Shown: one piece after another, positions 17,379-26,228 of the stretch | Layout of the letters: every line of letters begins with the position of its first letter | How positions within the stretch are numbered: position 1 is the first letter of the stretch | Origin: CAYSSG01 sp964433635 | GTDB lineage: Bacteria; Atribacterota; Phoenicimicrobiia; Phoenicimicrobiales; Stramentimicrobiaceae | Length of the DNA stretch: 64,000 nucleotides | Direction: 5' to 3' | Assembly (NCBI GenBank): GCA_964433635.1 | Contig: CAYSSG010000006.1 | Span: forward strand, 3,645 to 67,644 | Notes under the pieces: generated by a model | The model's database searches: none | Seen by the model: the letters and a program-made list of their open reading frames with translations, nothing else | What the model was told of the DNA's origin: nothing | Translations under genes and position numbers: made by a program

Positions 17379-17858
17379 ATGATTAAAGCAATATACCCGG
17401 GAAGTTTTGATCCGATTACGAACGGACATCTGGATATTATTATCAGAGCATCAAAAATATTTGACAAGATCATTGTAGTGATCGCAGAAAATTCGCGCAA
17501 GAAATCTTTCTTTTCCACAGATGAAAAAAAGAACATGATTCAATCGGTCATAAAACACATAAAAGAGGTTGAGGTCCAGACCTTTGACGGCTTATTGATT
17601 GACTGCGTAAGGTTCAATAAAGCCAATGTCATACTCAGGGGCATGAGAGCTATATCTGATTTTGAATATGAATCACAATTCGCACTGATTAATAAGAAGA
17701 TGGCTCCAGAGATAGAAACGGTATTTATGGTAACCAGTACGAGATATTCTTACTTGAATTCAAGCATAGTTAAGGAGATTGCTTCTCTTAACGGGTGTAT
17801 TCGTGATTTAGTTCCACCTTACGTTGCCAAAAAACTGAAGGAAAAATTTGGATACTAG
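17379..17858 (+). CDS. coaD: Phosphopantetheine adenylyltransferase
   Basis: The penultimate step of coenzyme A synthesis: 4'-phosphopantetheine + ATP gives dephospho-CoA + pyrophosphate. The 159-residue protein has the nucleotidyltransferase motif YPGSFDPITNGHLDII (the family's T/HxGH) at residues 6-21 and the C-terminal SSIVKEIASLNG, matching the ISSTxVRE motif. AAAGGAGA stands just before ATG 17379, which fixes the start; the open frame is longer upstream. It follows rsmD by 16 bases. Confidence 0.97.
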   Translation: MIKAIYPGSFDPITNGHLDIIIRASKIFDKIIVVIAENSRKKSFFSTDEKKNMIQSVIKHIKEVEVQTFDGLLIDCVRFNKANVILRGMRAISDFEYESQFALINKKMAPEIETVFMVTSTRYSYLNSSIVKEIASLNGCIRDLVPPYVAKKLKEKFGY

Positions 17859-17879
17859 ATATGATAGTCAGATTCTAGA

Positions 17880-19184
17880 TCATTTTTTGGAATCCAAAAT
17901 AATGATATTTTCTGTAAAATCCCGTCTCCCTAATCTCGGTAATCCAGACTTGTAACCCAACATATAAAGATCGGTTGCCAGAACATCATAATCTAACATT
18001 TTTAAAGCCATATCCTGATCTATTCTTTTATTCATTTTATAAAAATTCTTTAATTTAATTATAGCAGGCAGGATTGATTTGGCCTTAATTCCCTTGAATA
18101 TTGTTTTCCCTTTATCAGTCATACCAAGAATCCGGCAGTAAAGAGGGCCTTTCCGGTTAAATCTGCGTACTTCTGATTTTGTAACCTGAAACAATGTATG
18201 AATGAGTATTCTCTGTATCCTGGTACGGGTATACCGCTTGGATTTGATGGATCGAATAAGAACCTCCAAAACGTCAGAGAAGATAGCACTCTGCTTCAAC
18301 TTGTTTTCCAAACCCTCTTCAACTGCATGAATTTTTTGGATATCGCTTAGGGACATTCTTCTTAAATTAGTAAAAATTGCTTGTTCAAAATCAGATAAAA
18401 TAACTGGATTAAAACCTTCAGTTAATACTTTACACATGACCTCGAATGAAGAATCAGGCATCATTTCCTGCAACTCTCCCATCGTATGCCCTTGACCTTC
18501 ATAATATTTTTGAACAATCTTTTTTCTTATGGCGGTAGCACTGGAATATCGTCCTTTAATCTCCTCCTGTGAATAAGATGATCCAATTCTTTTAATAAGC
18601 AGAGGTTTTATTGAACTTTTTAAATAATGTAATGATGCTAGATACTCTAATGCCAGAATATTATTCGGTTTGTCTAAAATTTCTACTACTTTATCAAGAG
18701 ATATATTTTTTTGATGAATCCTGGATTCTTGAATATATTTAATAATTGCCCGCTGGCGATTTCTGGGAAAATTTTCTCCTTTTTTTACACCTTCTCTGAG
18801 AGTTTTTTGGAATAATGCTGGCTCTTTCCTAATCAATTCCGCTATTTCCGTTAACAGTTCTAATTGATCATCTTCACAACCAAAGGATACATAATCCACA
18901 ATGCCCAGTGAATCAAGTAGCTGAATTCCTGCATTGGCAAATCCTCGAGCATCCTGACTGGCAAATACAAACGGCAGTTCTATAACCAGATCGATTCCGG
19001 AGGATAAAGCCATCCTGGTCCGTGTCCATTTATCAAACAAAGCTGGTTCACCTCTTTGAAGAAATTGGCCGCTCATCACAGCAATAAAAAAATCGGCGCC
19101 AGTTTTCTCTCTGGTTTTTTGGATATGGTAATCATGCCCACAATGAAAGGGATTATATTCTGCAATAATACCAATGGTTGTCAT
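17880..19184 (-). CDS. tmcAL: tRNA(Met) cytidine acetate ligase (YlbM family)
   Basis: In the characterised Bacillus enzyme, acetate and ATP are used to make N4-acetylcytidine at the wobble base of elongator tRNA-Met. The 434-residue protein starts with GIIAEYNPFHCGHDYHI, a nucleotidyltransferase-like motif, then VMSGQFLQRGEPALFDKWTR and IDLVIELPFVFASQ, all diagnostic of the family. The order rsmD-coaD-...-tmcAL-rpmF is Bacillus-like, but here tmcAL is inverted and convergent with coaD. A TATAAT on the minus strand (19224-19219) lies 35 bases upstream without a convincing -35. Confidence 0.93.
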   Translation of the reverse strand: MTTIGIIAEYNPFHCGHDYHIQKTREKTGADFFIAVMSGQFLQRGEPALFDKWTRTRMALSSGIDLVIELPFVFASQDARGFANAGIQLLDSLGIVDYVSFGCEDDQLELLTEIAELIRKEPALFQKTLREGVKKGENFPRNRQRAIIKYIQESRIHQKNISLDKVVEILDKPNNILALEYLASLHYLKSSIKPLLIKRIGSSYSQEEIKGRYSSATAIRKKIVQKYYEGQGHTMGELQEMMPDSSFEVMCKVLTEGFNPVILSDFEQAIFTNLRRMSLSDIQKIHAVEEGLENKLKQSAIFSDVLEVLIRSIKSKRYTRTRIQRILIHTLFQVTKSEVRRFNRKGPLYCRILGMTDKGKTIFKGIKAKSILPAIIKLKNFYKMNKRIDQDMALKMLDYDVLATDLYMLGYKSGLPRLGRRDFTENIIILDSKK

Positions 19185-19384
19185 ATGCTCCTCGAAAAAT
19201 CAGTTGTTCTATGCTATAATTATACAACATCTATTTTGCTCCGTTTGATACTCATAATCTTATAAAGAATTTATTTTCACGGGAATTGTTAATCTGATTA
19301 TTCAGCAAGTAAAAGATCATTCAAAATACTGTCGAATGACAGGATGAATACCATATCATATCACTTTTTAAGGGGGATTATAAT

Positions 19385-20389
19385 ATGATGAATATCTCAG
19401 AACAGATTAGACAAAGGGCTAAAAAAGGTTTGAAAAAAATTGTTTTACCTGAGGGAGAAGAACCCAGAATGGTTAAAGCAGCTCAAATTGTTTACCAGGA
19501 AGGATTTGCTGAACTGATATTTTTAGGGAAAGAGAAAAAAATTAAAGAAATTGCCAAAAAAATTCATGTCGATTTTCCTAAAGAGATCCAAATTATCGAT
19601 CCAGAAGTCTCTGATGATTTACCAAGCTATGCTGAAACCTATTATCATCTGAGAAAGAACAAAGGAATGTCTCTTCAGGAAGCAAAACAGCTTCTGAAAG
19701 ACCCCCTTTATTATGGAGCCTTAATGGTATACCAGGATGATGCCGATGGATTGGTTGCTGGATCTATTCATGCAACAGGTGATGTTTTTAGACCAGCCCT
19801 GCAGACGATTAAAACTTCTGATAAAGTTAAAATTGTCTCAAGCTCCTTTATTTTAATTGTTCCTGAGTGTAATTATGGTGAAAATGGCGCATTATTATTT
19901 GCTGATTGTGCTCTATTCCCGAATCCCAATCCGGAAGAACTGGCCGATATTGCGATTGCCAGCGCCAACACTGCAAAAGTCCTCATGGGAGTAGAACCTA
20001 AAGTAGCTATGTTATCTTTCTCTACTAAGGGAAGTGCCCAACACCCTTTAGTTGATAAAGTTGTTCAAGCAACTGAAATTGCAAGGAAAAAAGCACCGGA
20101 TTTAAAGATAGACGGGGAGCTGCAGGCAGATGCAGCCTTAATCCCCGAAATAGGTAAAAGGAAAGCACCTGACAGTACCATAGCCGGAAGGGCAAATGTC
20201 TTAATATTCCCTGATCTACAAGCTGCTAATATTGCCTATAAATTAGTTCAGAGATTGGCAAAAGCAGATGCAATAGGTCCGATTTCACAGGGTATGCGTA
20301 AACCTGTTAATGATTTATCCAGAGGATGTACAGCCGAAGAGATTGCAGATGTTGTCGCAGTAACAGTACTACAAGCCCAGGGCATTTAA
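19385..20389 (+). CDS. pta: Phosphate acetyltransferase
   Basis: It interconverts acetyl-CoA + phosphate with acetyl phosphate + CoA. With acetate kinase it yields ATP during acetate fermentation, or activates acetate in reverse. The 334-residue protein is the single-domain short form. Visible motifs include KIVLPEGEEPRM near the start, ATGDVFRPALQTI, ALFPNPNPEELADIAI and the C-terminal KPVNDLSRGCTAEEIADV. AAGGGGGAT stands before ATG 19385. No ackA is nearby. It is inserted between tmcAL and rpmF, where Bacillus has a DUF177 gene. Confidence 0.95.
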   Translation: MMNISEQIRQRAKKGLKKIVLPEGEEPRMVKAAQIVYQEGFAELIFLGKEKKIKEIAKKIHVDFPKEIQIIDPEVSDDLPSYAETYYHLRKNKGMSLQEAKQLLKDPLYYGALMVYQDDADGLVAGSIHATGDVFRPALQTIKTSDKVKIVSSSFILIVPECNYGENGALLFADCALFPNPNPEELADIAIASANTAKVLMGVEPKVAMLSFSTKGSAQHPLVDKVVQATEIARKKAPDLKIDGELQADAALIPEIGKRKAPDSTIAGRANVLIFPDLQAANIAYKLVQRLAKADAIGPISQGMRKPVNDLSRGCTAEEIADVVAVTVLQAQGI

Positions 20390-20531
20390 AAGAAAACAAC
20401 AGGCATAGTGGACGATACTTTCTTTTTTTATTCATTCATTAAAATATTTCATTTGCATATATTTATAAAATTTAATATAATTTCAAATTATTATTCAATC
20501 AATCACGTTGTACTTAGAAGGAGGAAGTAAA

Positions 20532-20732
20532 TTGGCATTACCAAAAAGAAAAATTTCTAAATCACGAAAAAATAAACGAAGAACGCATTGGGTGGAAAAA
20601 CCGATAAATCTTGTTGAATGCCCCAGGTGCCACGAATATAAATTGCCTCATCATGTTTGTCCTTCATGTGGCTATTATAATGGAGAAAAGGTGATAGCTG
20701 AAAAGAAGACCGCAGAAACCAAGGCTAAGTAG
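20532..20732 (+). CDS. rpmF: Ribosomal protein L32 (zinc ribbon)
   Basis: A small basic large-subunit protein of 66 residues. It starts ALPKRKISKSRKNKRR after the initiator, as in the family, and carries the zinc ribbon CPRC...CPSC. The TTG at 20532 is chosen because it follows GGAGGAAG by a normal distance and gives the family N-terminus; the frame is open further upstream. The usual preceding DUF177 (YceD) gene is absent; pta lies upstream instead. Confidence 0.95.
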   Translation: MALPKRKISKSRKNKRRTHWVEKPINLVECPRCHEYKLPHHVCPSCGYYNGEKVIAEKKTAETKAK

Positions 20733-20772
20733 ATTTCTTTTTTTATTTTTTATATTTCCTTATTCGTTTTCT

Positions 20773-20811
20773 TTGATAGAGTGTCATAAATCTTTTATGA
20801 CACTCTATCAA
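20773..20811. repeat. 18-bp perfect inverted repeat with 3-base loop
   Basis: TTGATAGAGTGTCATAAA (20773-20790) and its exact reverse complement (20794-20811) flank TCT. The hairpin would be very stable. No U-run follows on either strand. It lies between rpmF and the fapR promoter and may end the rpmF transcript or bind a protein. Confidence 0.6.
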
Positions 20812-20922
20812 TTTGATAACATGTAGCCTAAAAATCATATTTCAAGAATGTTTACAGCGGCAATGTAACATATGAAAGAACTAAGAACGGTAAAAACTCA
20901 ATTTTTTCTTTCTGATTAATAC

Positions 20923-20951
20923 TTGATTTTCTTTTTTTTATTATATATACT
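20923..20951 (+). promoter_or_regulatory. fapR promoter
   Basis: TTGATT (20923-20928), a 17-base spacer and TATACT (20946-20951). A start of transcription near 20958 would give a leader of about 50 bases before fapR. The same hexamers and spacing occur before rpsB. Confidence 0.6.
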
Positions 20952-20965
20952 ATCATTTAATAGTA
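20948..20965. promoter_or_regulatory. Candidate operator over the fapR promoter
   Basis: TACTAT (20948-20953) and ATAGTA (20960-20965) form an inverted repeat with a six-base spacer that covers the -10 box and the expected start point. FapR repressors autoregulate, so this could be its site. It does not match the Bacillus FapR box closely. Confidence 0.35.
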
Positions 20966-21006
20966 ACAGCAACTAATAGCAAGTACTCTTAAAAGATGGT
21001 GTAGAT

Positions 21007-21564
21007 ATGTTAAAAAATATGCCCAAAGAGAAGAGACAGGAAAAGCTTCGGGAGAGGATTACAGTCAATCCTTTTCTTTCAGATGAACAATTAGCAAAGA
21101 TATTTCGTGTCAGTATTCAGACTATACGGCTGGACAGGCTGCAGATGGGTATTCCTGAGATGCGTAAGCGGGTAATGAATCTGGCTCAGGAAGCATCCTC
21201 AAAAGTGAAAGCATTAAATAAAAATGAAATCATCGGAGATTTGATTGATATTGACTTGGGCAAAAGTGGAATTTCTACCCTGCGCACTACGAAAGAAATG
21301 GCTTTCGGTAAGAATAGATTGGTCAGAAGCCATTATATCTTTTCTCTTGCCGATTCTTTAGCAATGGCAATGATTGACTCAGATGTGGTTTTAACAGGCA
21401 TTGCACGTTTAAGATATAAACATCCTGTCTATGCCGGGCAGATGCTCGTGGCAAAAGCAAGGATTACCACCAAAAAAGGTAATAAACATTTAGTGTCAGT
21501 TCATATTAAAAGTGATCGCCTGGAAGTATTTACCGCAAAATTAATCATGGTTTCCATGGATTAA
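21007..21564 (+). CDS. fapR: FapR-type regulator of lipid synthesis
   Basis: FapR represses fatty-acid and phospholipid genes and is released by malonyl-CoA. The 185-residue protein has an N-terminal DeoR-like helix-turn-helix (NPFLSDEQLAKIFRVSIQTI) with the highly typical IRLDRLQMGIPEMR linker helix. A hotdog-fold effector domain follows from about residue 95 (KNRLVRSHYIFSLADSLAMA). In Firmicutes the next genes are plsX-fabD-fabG-acpP; here acpP follows directly. It has its own promoter and an overlapping inverted repeat. ATG 21019 is an alternative start. Confidence 0.92.
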   Translation: MLKNMPKEKRQEKLRERITVNPFLSDEQLAKIFRVSIQTIRLDRLQMGIPEMRKRVMNLAQEASSKVKALNKNEIIGDLIDIDLGKSGISTLRTTKEMAFGKNRLVRSHYIFSLADSLAMAMIDSDVVLTGIARLRYKHPVYAGQMLVAKARITTKKGNKHLVSVHIKSDRLEVFTAKLIMVSMD

Positions 21565-21621
21565 GATATTATAACTGGTATTGTTTTCTTTAAAATAAAA
21601 TAAAAACAAGGAGTAATTAAG

Positions 21622-21852
21622 ATGGATATAATGGATAGAGTAAAAAAAATCATAGTAGATCAACTTGGTGTAGAAGAAGAAAAAGTTAAAGAAGATGCTT
21701 CCTTTATTGATGATTTAGGAGCAGATTCTTTAGACATCGTGGAATTGATTATGGCTTTTGAAGAAGAATTTGATATTGAGATTGCCGATGAGGATGCCGA
21801 AAAAATTAAGGTTGTGGGTGATGTTATTCACTATTTGGAAGATAAACAATAA
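21622..21852 (+). CDS. acpP: Acyl carrier protein
   Basis: It carries growing acyl chains on a phosphopantetheine arm during fatty-acid synthesis. The 76-residue acidic protein has the modification site GADSLDIVELIMAFEEEF with Ser36 as the attachment residue. ACAAGGAG lies before the ATG. It sits between fapR and rnc; acpP-rnc-smc is a conserved bacterial order. A small hairpin (21861-21879) follows, which may reduce readthrough into rnc. Confidence 0.97.
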   Translation: MDIMDRVKKIIVDQLGVEEEKVKEDASFIDDLGADSLDIVELIMAFEEEFDIEIADEDAEKIKVVGDVIHYLEDKQ

Positions 21853-21860
21853 GCAGTGAT

Positions 21861-21890
21861 CAAACCTCATTTAGGTTTGCTGTTTATTTG
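21861..21890 (+). terminator. Weak terminator or attenuator after acpP
   Basis: CAAACCT (21861-21867) pairs with AGGTTTG (21873-21879) around a five-base loop, followed by the T-rich CTGTTTATTTG. Such a leaky terminator would let acpP be expressed above rnc-smc. Confidence 0.4.
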
Positions 21891-21893
21891 AAT

Positions 21894-22613
21894 ATGTCAA
21901 ATATGCAGGGAGAACCAAAAAAGATAGAGTTAAGGGAACTTGAAAAGCAATTAGGATATTACTTTAAGAATATTGAATTATTACAGCAAGCAGTTACACA
22001 TACTTCATCCTACAACCAGAAAGAACAAAATCACATTCATCGCTTTCAGCGGCTTGAGTTTTTAGGGGATTCAGTCATCAATTTAGCAGTGACAGAATAC
22101 TTATATCATAAATTTCCTTTTTCCTCAGAAGGAGAATTATCAAAATTAAAATCCATTATTATCAGTCAACCTTTTTTAGTAAGTTTTGCCAATCATGTAG
22201 CGCTTAAAAAATATATTCATCTCGGTAAAAGTGTTGATCTGGTAAGGGGAAGAGGGAAATTTTCTATTTTAGCCGATTGCATGGAATCCTGTTTGGGTGC
22301 AATCTATCTGGATGGAGGATTCGGGGACTGCGTTAGGATCATTTCCCATTTTATTGACTTGAAACAAGACGATTTGTTAAGTGAAAATACTATTAGGGAT
22401 TACAAAACCCTGCTGCAAGAGAAGACGCAGAAAAAACTTAACTGCCTTCCAGCTTACAAGATGATCAAAGAAGAAGGATTAGAACACCAGAAAAAATTTT
22501 ATGTCGAAGTTTTAGTCAAAGGTCATTTTTACGGAAAGGGTATTGGTAAAAACAAAAAAGAGGCAGAACAAAAGGCTGCTTTTCAAGCCTTGAAACAATT
22601 AAAAGAAAAGTGA
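21894..22613 (+). CDS. rnc: Ribonuclease III
   Basis: It cleaves double-stranded RNA in rRNA maturation and mRNA processing. The 239-residue protein has the N-terminal RNase III domain with the signature RLEFLGDSVINLAVTEYL and the second catalytic region ILADCMESCLGAIYLDGGF. The C-terminal double-stranded RNA-binding domain starts at about residue 158 (DYKTLLQEKTQKKL) and ends in GKNKKEAEQKAAFQAL. The exact start is uncertain: TTG 21888, ATG 21894 and ATG 21903 are in frame and none has a good ribosome site. smc follows 24 bases after its stop. Confidence 0.95.
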   Translation: MSNMQGEPKKIELRELEKQLGYYFKNIELLQQAVTHTSSYNQKEQNHIHRFQRLEFLGDSVINLAVTEYLYHKFPFSSEGELSKLKSIIISQPFLVSFANHVALKKYIHLGKSVDLVRGRGKFSILADCMESCLGAIYLDGGFGDCVRIISHFIDLKQDDLLSENTIRDYKTLLQEKTQKKLNCLPAYKMIKEEGLEHQKKFYVEVLVKGHFYGKGIGKNKKEAEQKAAFQALKQLKEK

Positions 22614-22637
22614 GATGTTAAGAAAGGTATTTTTCAG

Positions 22638-25600
22638 TTGCATTTAAAAGAGATTGAAATTAAGGGATTTAAATCATTTGCCAATAAGATTAAGCTAAGT
22701 ATTACCCCGGGCATCACAGTGATTGTTGGCCCAAATGGATGCGGTAAAAGTAACATCACAGATGCAGTAAGGTGGATATTGGGAGAACAAAATATTCATT
22801 CTCTAAGGGGTGAAAAAATGACTGATATGATATTTTCAGGTAATTCTGATCAAAAGATACGCAATATCGCTGAAGTATCCATGATATTCGATAACACTGA
22901 TCACAAGCTATCCATTGACTCTGAAGAAGTAGAATTGAAAAGGATTATTTTTCGCTCAGGTGAAACTGAAAACTATATCAACGGAATGCCATGCAAATTG
23001 AGGGATATCCATGAACTTTTCTGGGGCACTGGCATCGGCAAAAATGCTTACTCTATCATTGCACAGGGGAAAGTAGATTTTGTACTGAATGCCAAACCTG
23101 TTGAAAGGAGAGTATTATTTGAAGAGGCCGCAAATATTTCCAGTTATAATATAAAAAAAGATAATGCGCTGAAAAAACTTGGCCTGGTTGAAAACAATCT
23201 GCTTAGAATAAATGACATTTTTATGGAAGTAAAAGAGAGCCTTTCTCATTATAAACTGCAAGCCGATAACCTGAAATTATATCGTTTATATCATGAACAT
23301 ATTAGAGAATTAGATTTTTATCTTTTAAGCCAACAGTATTTGCTCTATAAAAAGAATCTAAACCAGAATGAGGAAACATTATCGACTATAAAAAATGAAA
23401 TACTCGCTATTGAAAAAATAGTGATGGATAGTAAGAGAAAGATGATACAGATTGAGACAGAGAAAGAGCAATATGAACTTGAATTAAACAATAGTGAAAT
23501 ATTACTCCAGGAGAGTGATAGAAACAAAAACAGCCTAAACAATCAACTTATCTTATTAAAACAAAAGGGCCTGGATATGAATCAGCGGATTATCAATTTG
23601 AAAAATGATGTTGAACATGCTGGACATCAATTTAACACATTTCAAGAAACGCTTTCAGATATCGATAGAGACATCCAGGAAACTAGAAGTAACTCTAAAA
23701 TCCTGCAAGAGAATGATAACAACAAAACTGTTTTATTGAATAAATATAATCATATATTCGAATATCTTCAGCAAGAAGCTAATAAATCAGAAAGCGGCAA
23801 GGGTGAACTTTCTTATCACCGCTTTTCCAGATACAGAGAAGAAACAATAAAAAAAGAGACAGTGTTGAATTCTCTAAAAGTAACGCTTCTGGAGATGGAA
23901 AAGGAAATCCAGAATATCCAGAATGAATTATCTAGAAATCAAAACAGGATTACCAATATAGAAAAAAATCTGGTTTACTATGAGAGAGAAATAAAGCATT
24001 TTCAAGAAGAAAAAGTGAAGATAGACAGATTATTAACCAGTAATACAGGATTGATGAATCAACAAACTGATAAGATCAGGAATGATGAAAATAATATCAT
24101 CTTGAAAAACAAAGAAAAGGATTTCCTGGAAGAGCTAAGAAAAAGTAATCAGGTGAAGAAAATGATTCTTAAAGATCATATACCGGATAAAAACCTGCTT
24201 CAGGAAATTCATTGGTTTGGTAAGATGTATGATCTAATTGAAGATATTCCTGATAGAATAAAAAACGCAATCAGTATGATTCTATATGATGAAATTCAGC
24301 TAATCAGAGTTGGTCATTTTGATCAAATTCCAAATATTTTAAAGCACTTGAATTCAGAGGACTTGCCCCAAATGAAATTCATTGCCGATAATATTATTGC
24401 TCGAAAGAATTCGGAAATAAAAAAAGGGATGCCGGATTTCAAACAAAATAAAAAAATTCTGGGCTTTGCCCATCAGCTTATCTCTTCCCCACCTGAGTAC
24501 AACAGCCTATTTCAATTTCTCTTAGGAGATATACTTATTGTGGAAGACATGTATACTGCTTTAAGTTTGTTTGAAGAATCTAAAGAACAATTTGCAATCC
24601 TGACTTTGGACGGTATGGTCATAGACGCCCGAGGAATCATTACATCTAACATTCCATTGAAAAATAATACAGATAAATATCCTGTATCCATAAAAAAAAT
24701 CAACCAACTGGAACAAGAGATTCAGGAAATTCAATCTCAAATGAATCAAAACCAGTCTGACCTTGAAAAGCAAAAAAATGAGCATCAGAACCTCAGACAT
24801 AAGACAGATAGTATAGACAGGCAATTAGAAAGTCTTATCATGAGACTGCATGAAGAAAAGAACCAGGAAGTAGACATTAATAAGAGAAATATTGATCTGA
24901 AAAATCAATTAGACATGTTTAACCAAAGAAAAAAGTTAAGAGAGGATGAAAAAAAAGATCTGGAAAACAAGATTGCCACATTACGATTAAACTTTAAATG
25001 GATTGAAGAATATGTAATATCCTGCAATTCCTATTCGCATTGCATCTCCCGCTTTAAGACTGTTTGCCTTGATACGATAGAAAAGATAAGAAAGGAACTG
25101 GAAAATGTTAAAATGAAACTGGTCTGGAATAAGGATAGAGAAAAATTATTACAAAAGCGCATGGAAGAGATGAATCATTTTATCCAAAATTACCAGCAGG
25201 AAGAAGGCGCAAGGCAGACCAAATTATCAGAATCCAAAAAAGAGCTGACACAATTATCGAAACAGGAAGAAATGGTAAAAGAAAAAATAAAAATGATTAT
25301 GGAAAGCCGAAAGAAGATACATCAGAATAAGATAAATTATCAAGAAGCATTACAAACACATAATACTATTTTGAGAAAAATGCGCGAAAACATAGAGAAC
25401 AACCAAAAACAGATGGAAGAGAGAAGGAACATTTTCCATGAATGTGAAATGAATCACGTACAAAATCAGGAGAAATTAAACAATTTACTCTATTCCATTA
25501 AAAACCAGTATACTACTTCAATTGAAGAAATTCTGTCTTATGAAAATGCCTCAAAGAACCAGAGGGAGGCTTCTGGAAAGATTGCCCATTATAAAGAACA

Positions 25601-26228
25601 GATTAGTCGTATGGGACAGATAAATTTTGACGCACTGCAGGAATATGAAAAACAATCCATAAGATACAATGAGTTGTGTAACAAAAAAGAAGAAATTATA
25701 GAATCTAAGGAAAATCTGATCAGTTTAATCCATGAAATTGACCAGGTCGCTGAAGAACATTTACTGCAAACGTTTATAAAAATAGATCATTATTTTCAGG
25801 AAATATTCCAAAAATTATTTAGAGGTGGCCAGGTAAGTTTAGAATTAACCAACGGGAAAAAGCTTTTAGAAACAGGTATCGAGGTAATGGTCCAGCCACC
25901 CGGGAAAAAAGTGCAGAATATTTCTCTACTGTCAACTGGTGAAAAGGCATTGACTGCGATTGCTCTTTTATTTGCCATGTGGAAGGTTAATCCAAGCCCA
26001 TTCTGTTTTTTTGATGAAATCGATTCGGCTTTAGACGAAGCCAATGCCTTACGGTTGGCATCCTTCATAAAAAATGAAGACTTGAAAGAGGCGCAAATCA
26101 TTATCATTACTCATCAAAAAGAGGTGATGGAGGCAGCAGATGCCTTATATGGGATTACCATGGAAGGTTCAGGGATTTCAAAATTGATGTCAGTAAAAAT
26201 GTTAGATTCGGGAGAGTGGCAAAATTAA
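22638..26228 (+). CDS. smc: Chromosome segregation protein SMC
   Basis: The ATPase core of bacterial condensin. The 1196-residue protein has the full architecture: an N-terminal Walker A GPNGCGKSNITDAVRWILGE (about residues 32-51), a first coiled coil, and a hinge at about residues 515-680. A second coiled coil and a C-terminal head with Walker B FCFFDEIDSALDEANALR complete it. The ABC signature reads LLSTGEKALTAIALLF, with Thr1100 where most SMCs have Gly (LSGGE). The coiled coils are rich in Lys, Glu, Gln and Asn. The start is TTG 22638 after AAAGGT. Its partners scpA and scpB are at 12.8-14.1 kb. The stop overlaps the probable ftsY start. Confidence 0.97.
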   Translation: MHLKEIEIKGFKSFANKIKLSITPGITVIVGPNGCGKSNITDAVRWILGEQNIHSLRGEKMTDMIFSGNSDQKIRNIAEVSMIFDNTDHKLSIDSEEVELKRIIFRSGETENYINGMPCKLRDIHELFWGTGIGKNAYSIIAQGKVDFVLNAKPVERRVLFEEAANISSYNIKKDNALKKLGLVENNLLRINDIFMEVKESLSHYKLQADNLKLYRLYHEHIRELDFYLLSQQYLLYKKNLNQNEETLSTIKNEILAIEKIVMDSKRKMIQIETEKEQYELELNNSEILLQESDRNKNSLNNQLILLKQKGLDMNQRIINLKNDVEHAGHQFNTFQETLSDIDRDIQETRSNSKILQENDNNKTVLLNKYNHIFEYLQQEANKSESGKGELSYHRFSRYREETIKKETVLNSLKVTLLEMEKEIQNIQNELSRNQNRITNIEKNLVYYEREIKHFQEEKVKIDRLLTSNTGLMNQQTDKIRNDENNIILKNKEKDFLEELRKSNQVKKMILKDHIPDKNLLQEIHWFGKMYDLIEDIPDRIKNAISMILYDEIQLIRVGHFDQIPNILKHLNSEDLPQMKFIADNIIARKNSEIKKGMPDFKQNKKILGFAHQLISSPPEYNSLFQFLLGDILIVEDMYTALSLFEESKEQFAILTLDGMVIDARGIITSNIPLKNNTDKYPVSIKKINQLEQEIQEIQSQMNQNQSDLEKQKNEHQNLRHKTDSIDRQLESLIMRLHEEKNQEVDINKRNIDLKNQLDMFNQRKKLREDEKKDLENKIATLRLNFKWIEEYVISCNSYSHCISRFKTVCLDTIEKIRKELENVKMKLVWNKDREKLLQKRMEEMNHFIQNYQQEEGARQTKLSESKKELTQLSKQEEMVKEKIKMIMESRKKIHQNKINYQEALQTHNTILRKMRENIENNQKQMEERRNIFHECEMNHVQNQEKLNNLLYSIKNQYTTSIEEILSYENASKNQREASGKIAHYKEQISRMGQINFDALQEYEKQSIRYNELCNKKEEIIESKENLISLIHEIDQVAEEHLLQTFIKIDHYFQEIFQKLFRGGQVSLELTNGKKLLETGIEVMVQPPGKKVQNISLLSTGEKALTAIALLFAMWKVNPSPFCFFDEIDSALDEANALRLASFIKNEDLKEAQIIIITHQKEVMEAADALYGITMEGSGISKLMSVKMLDSGEWQN

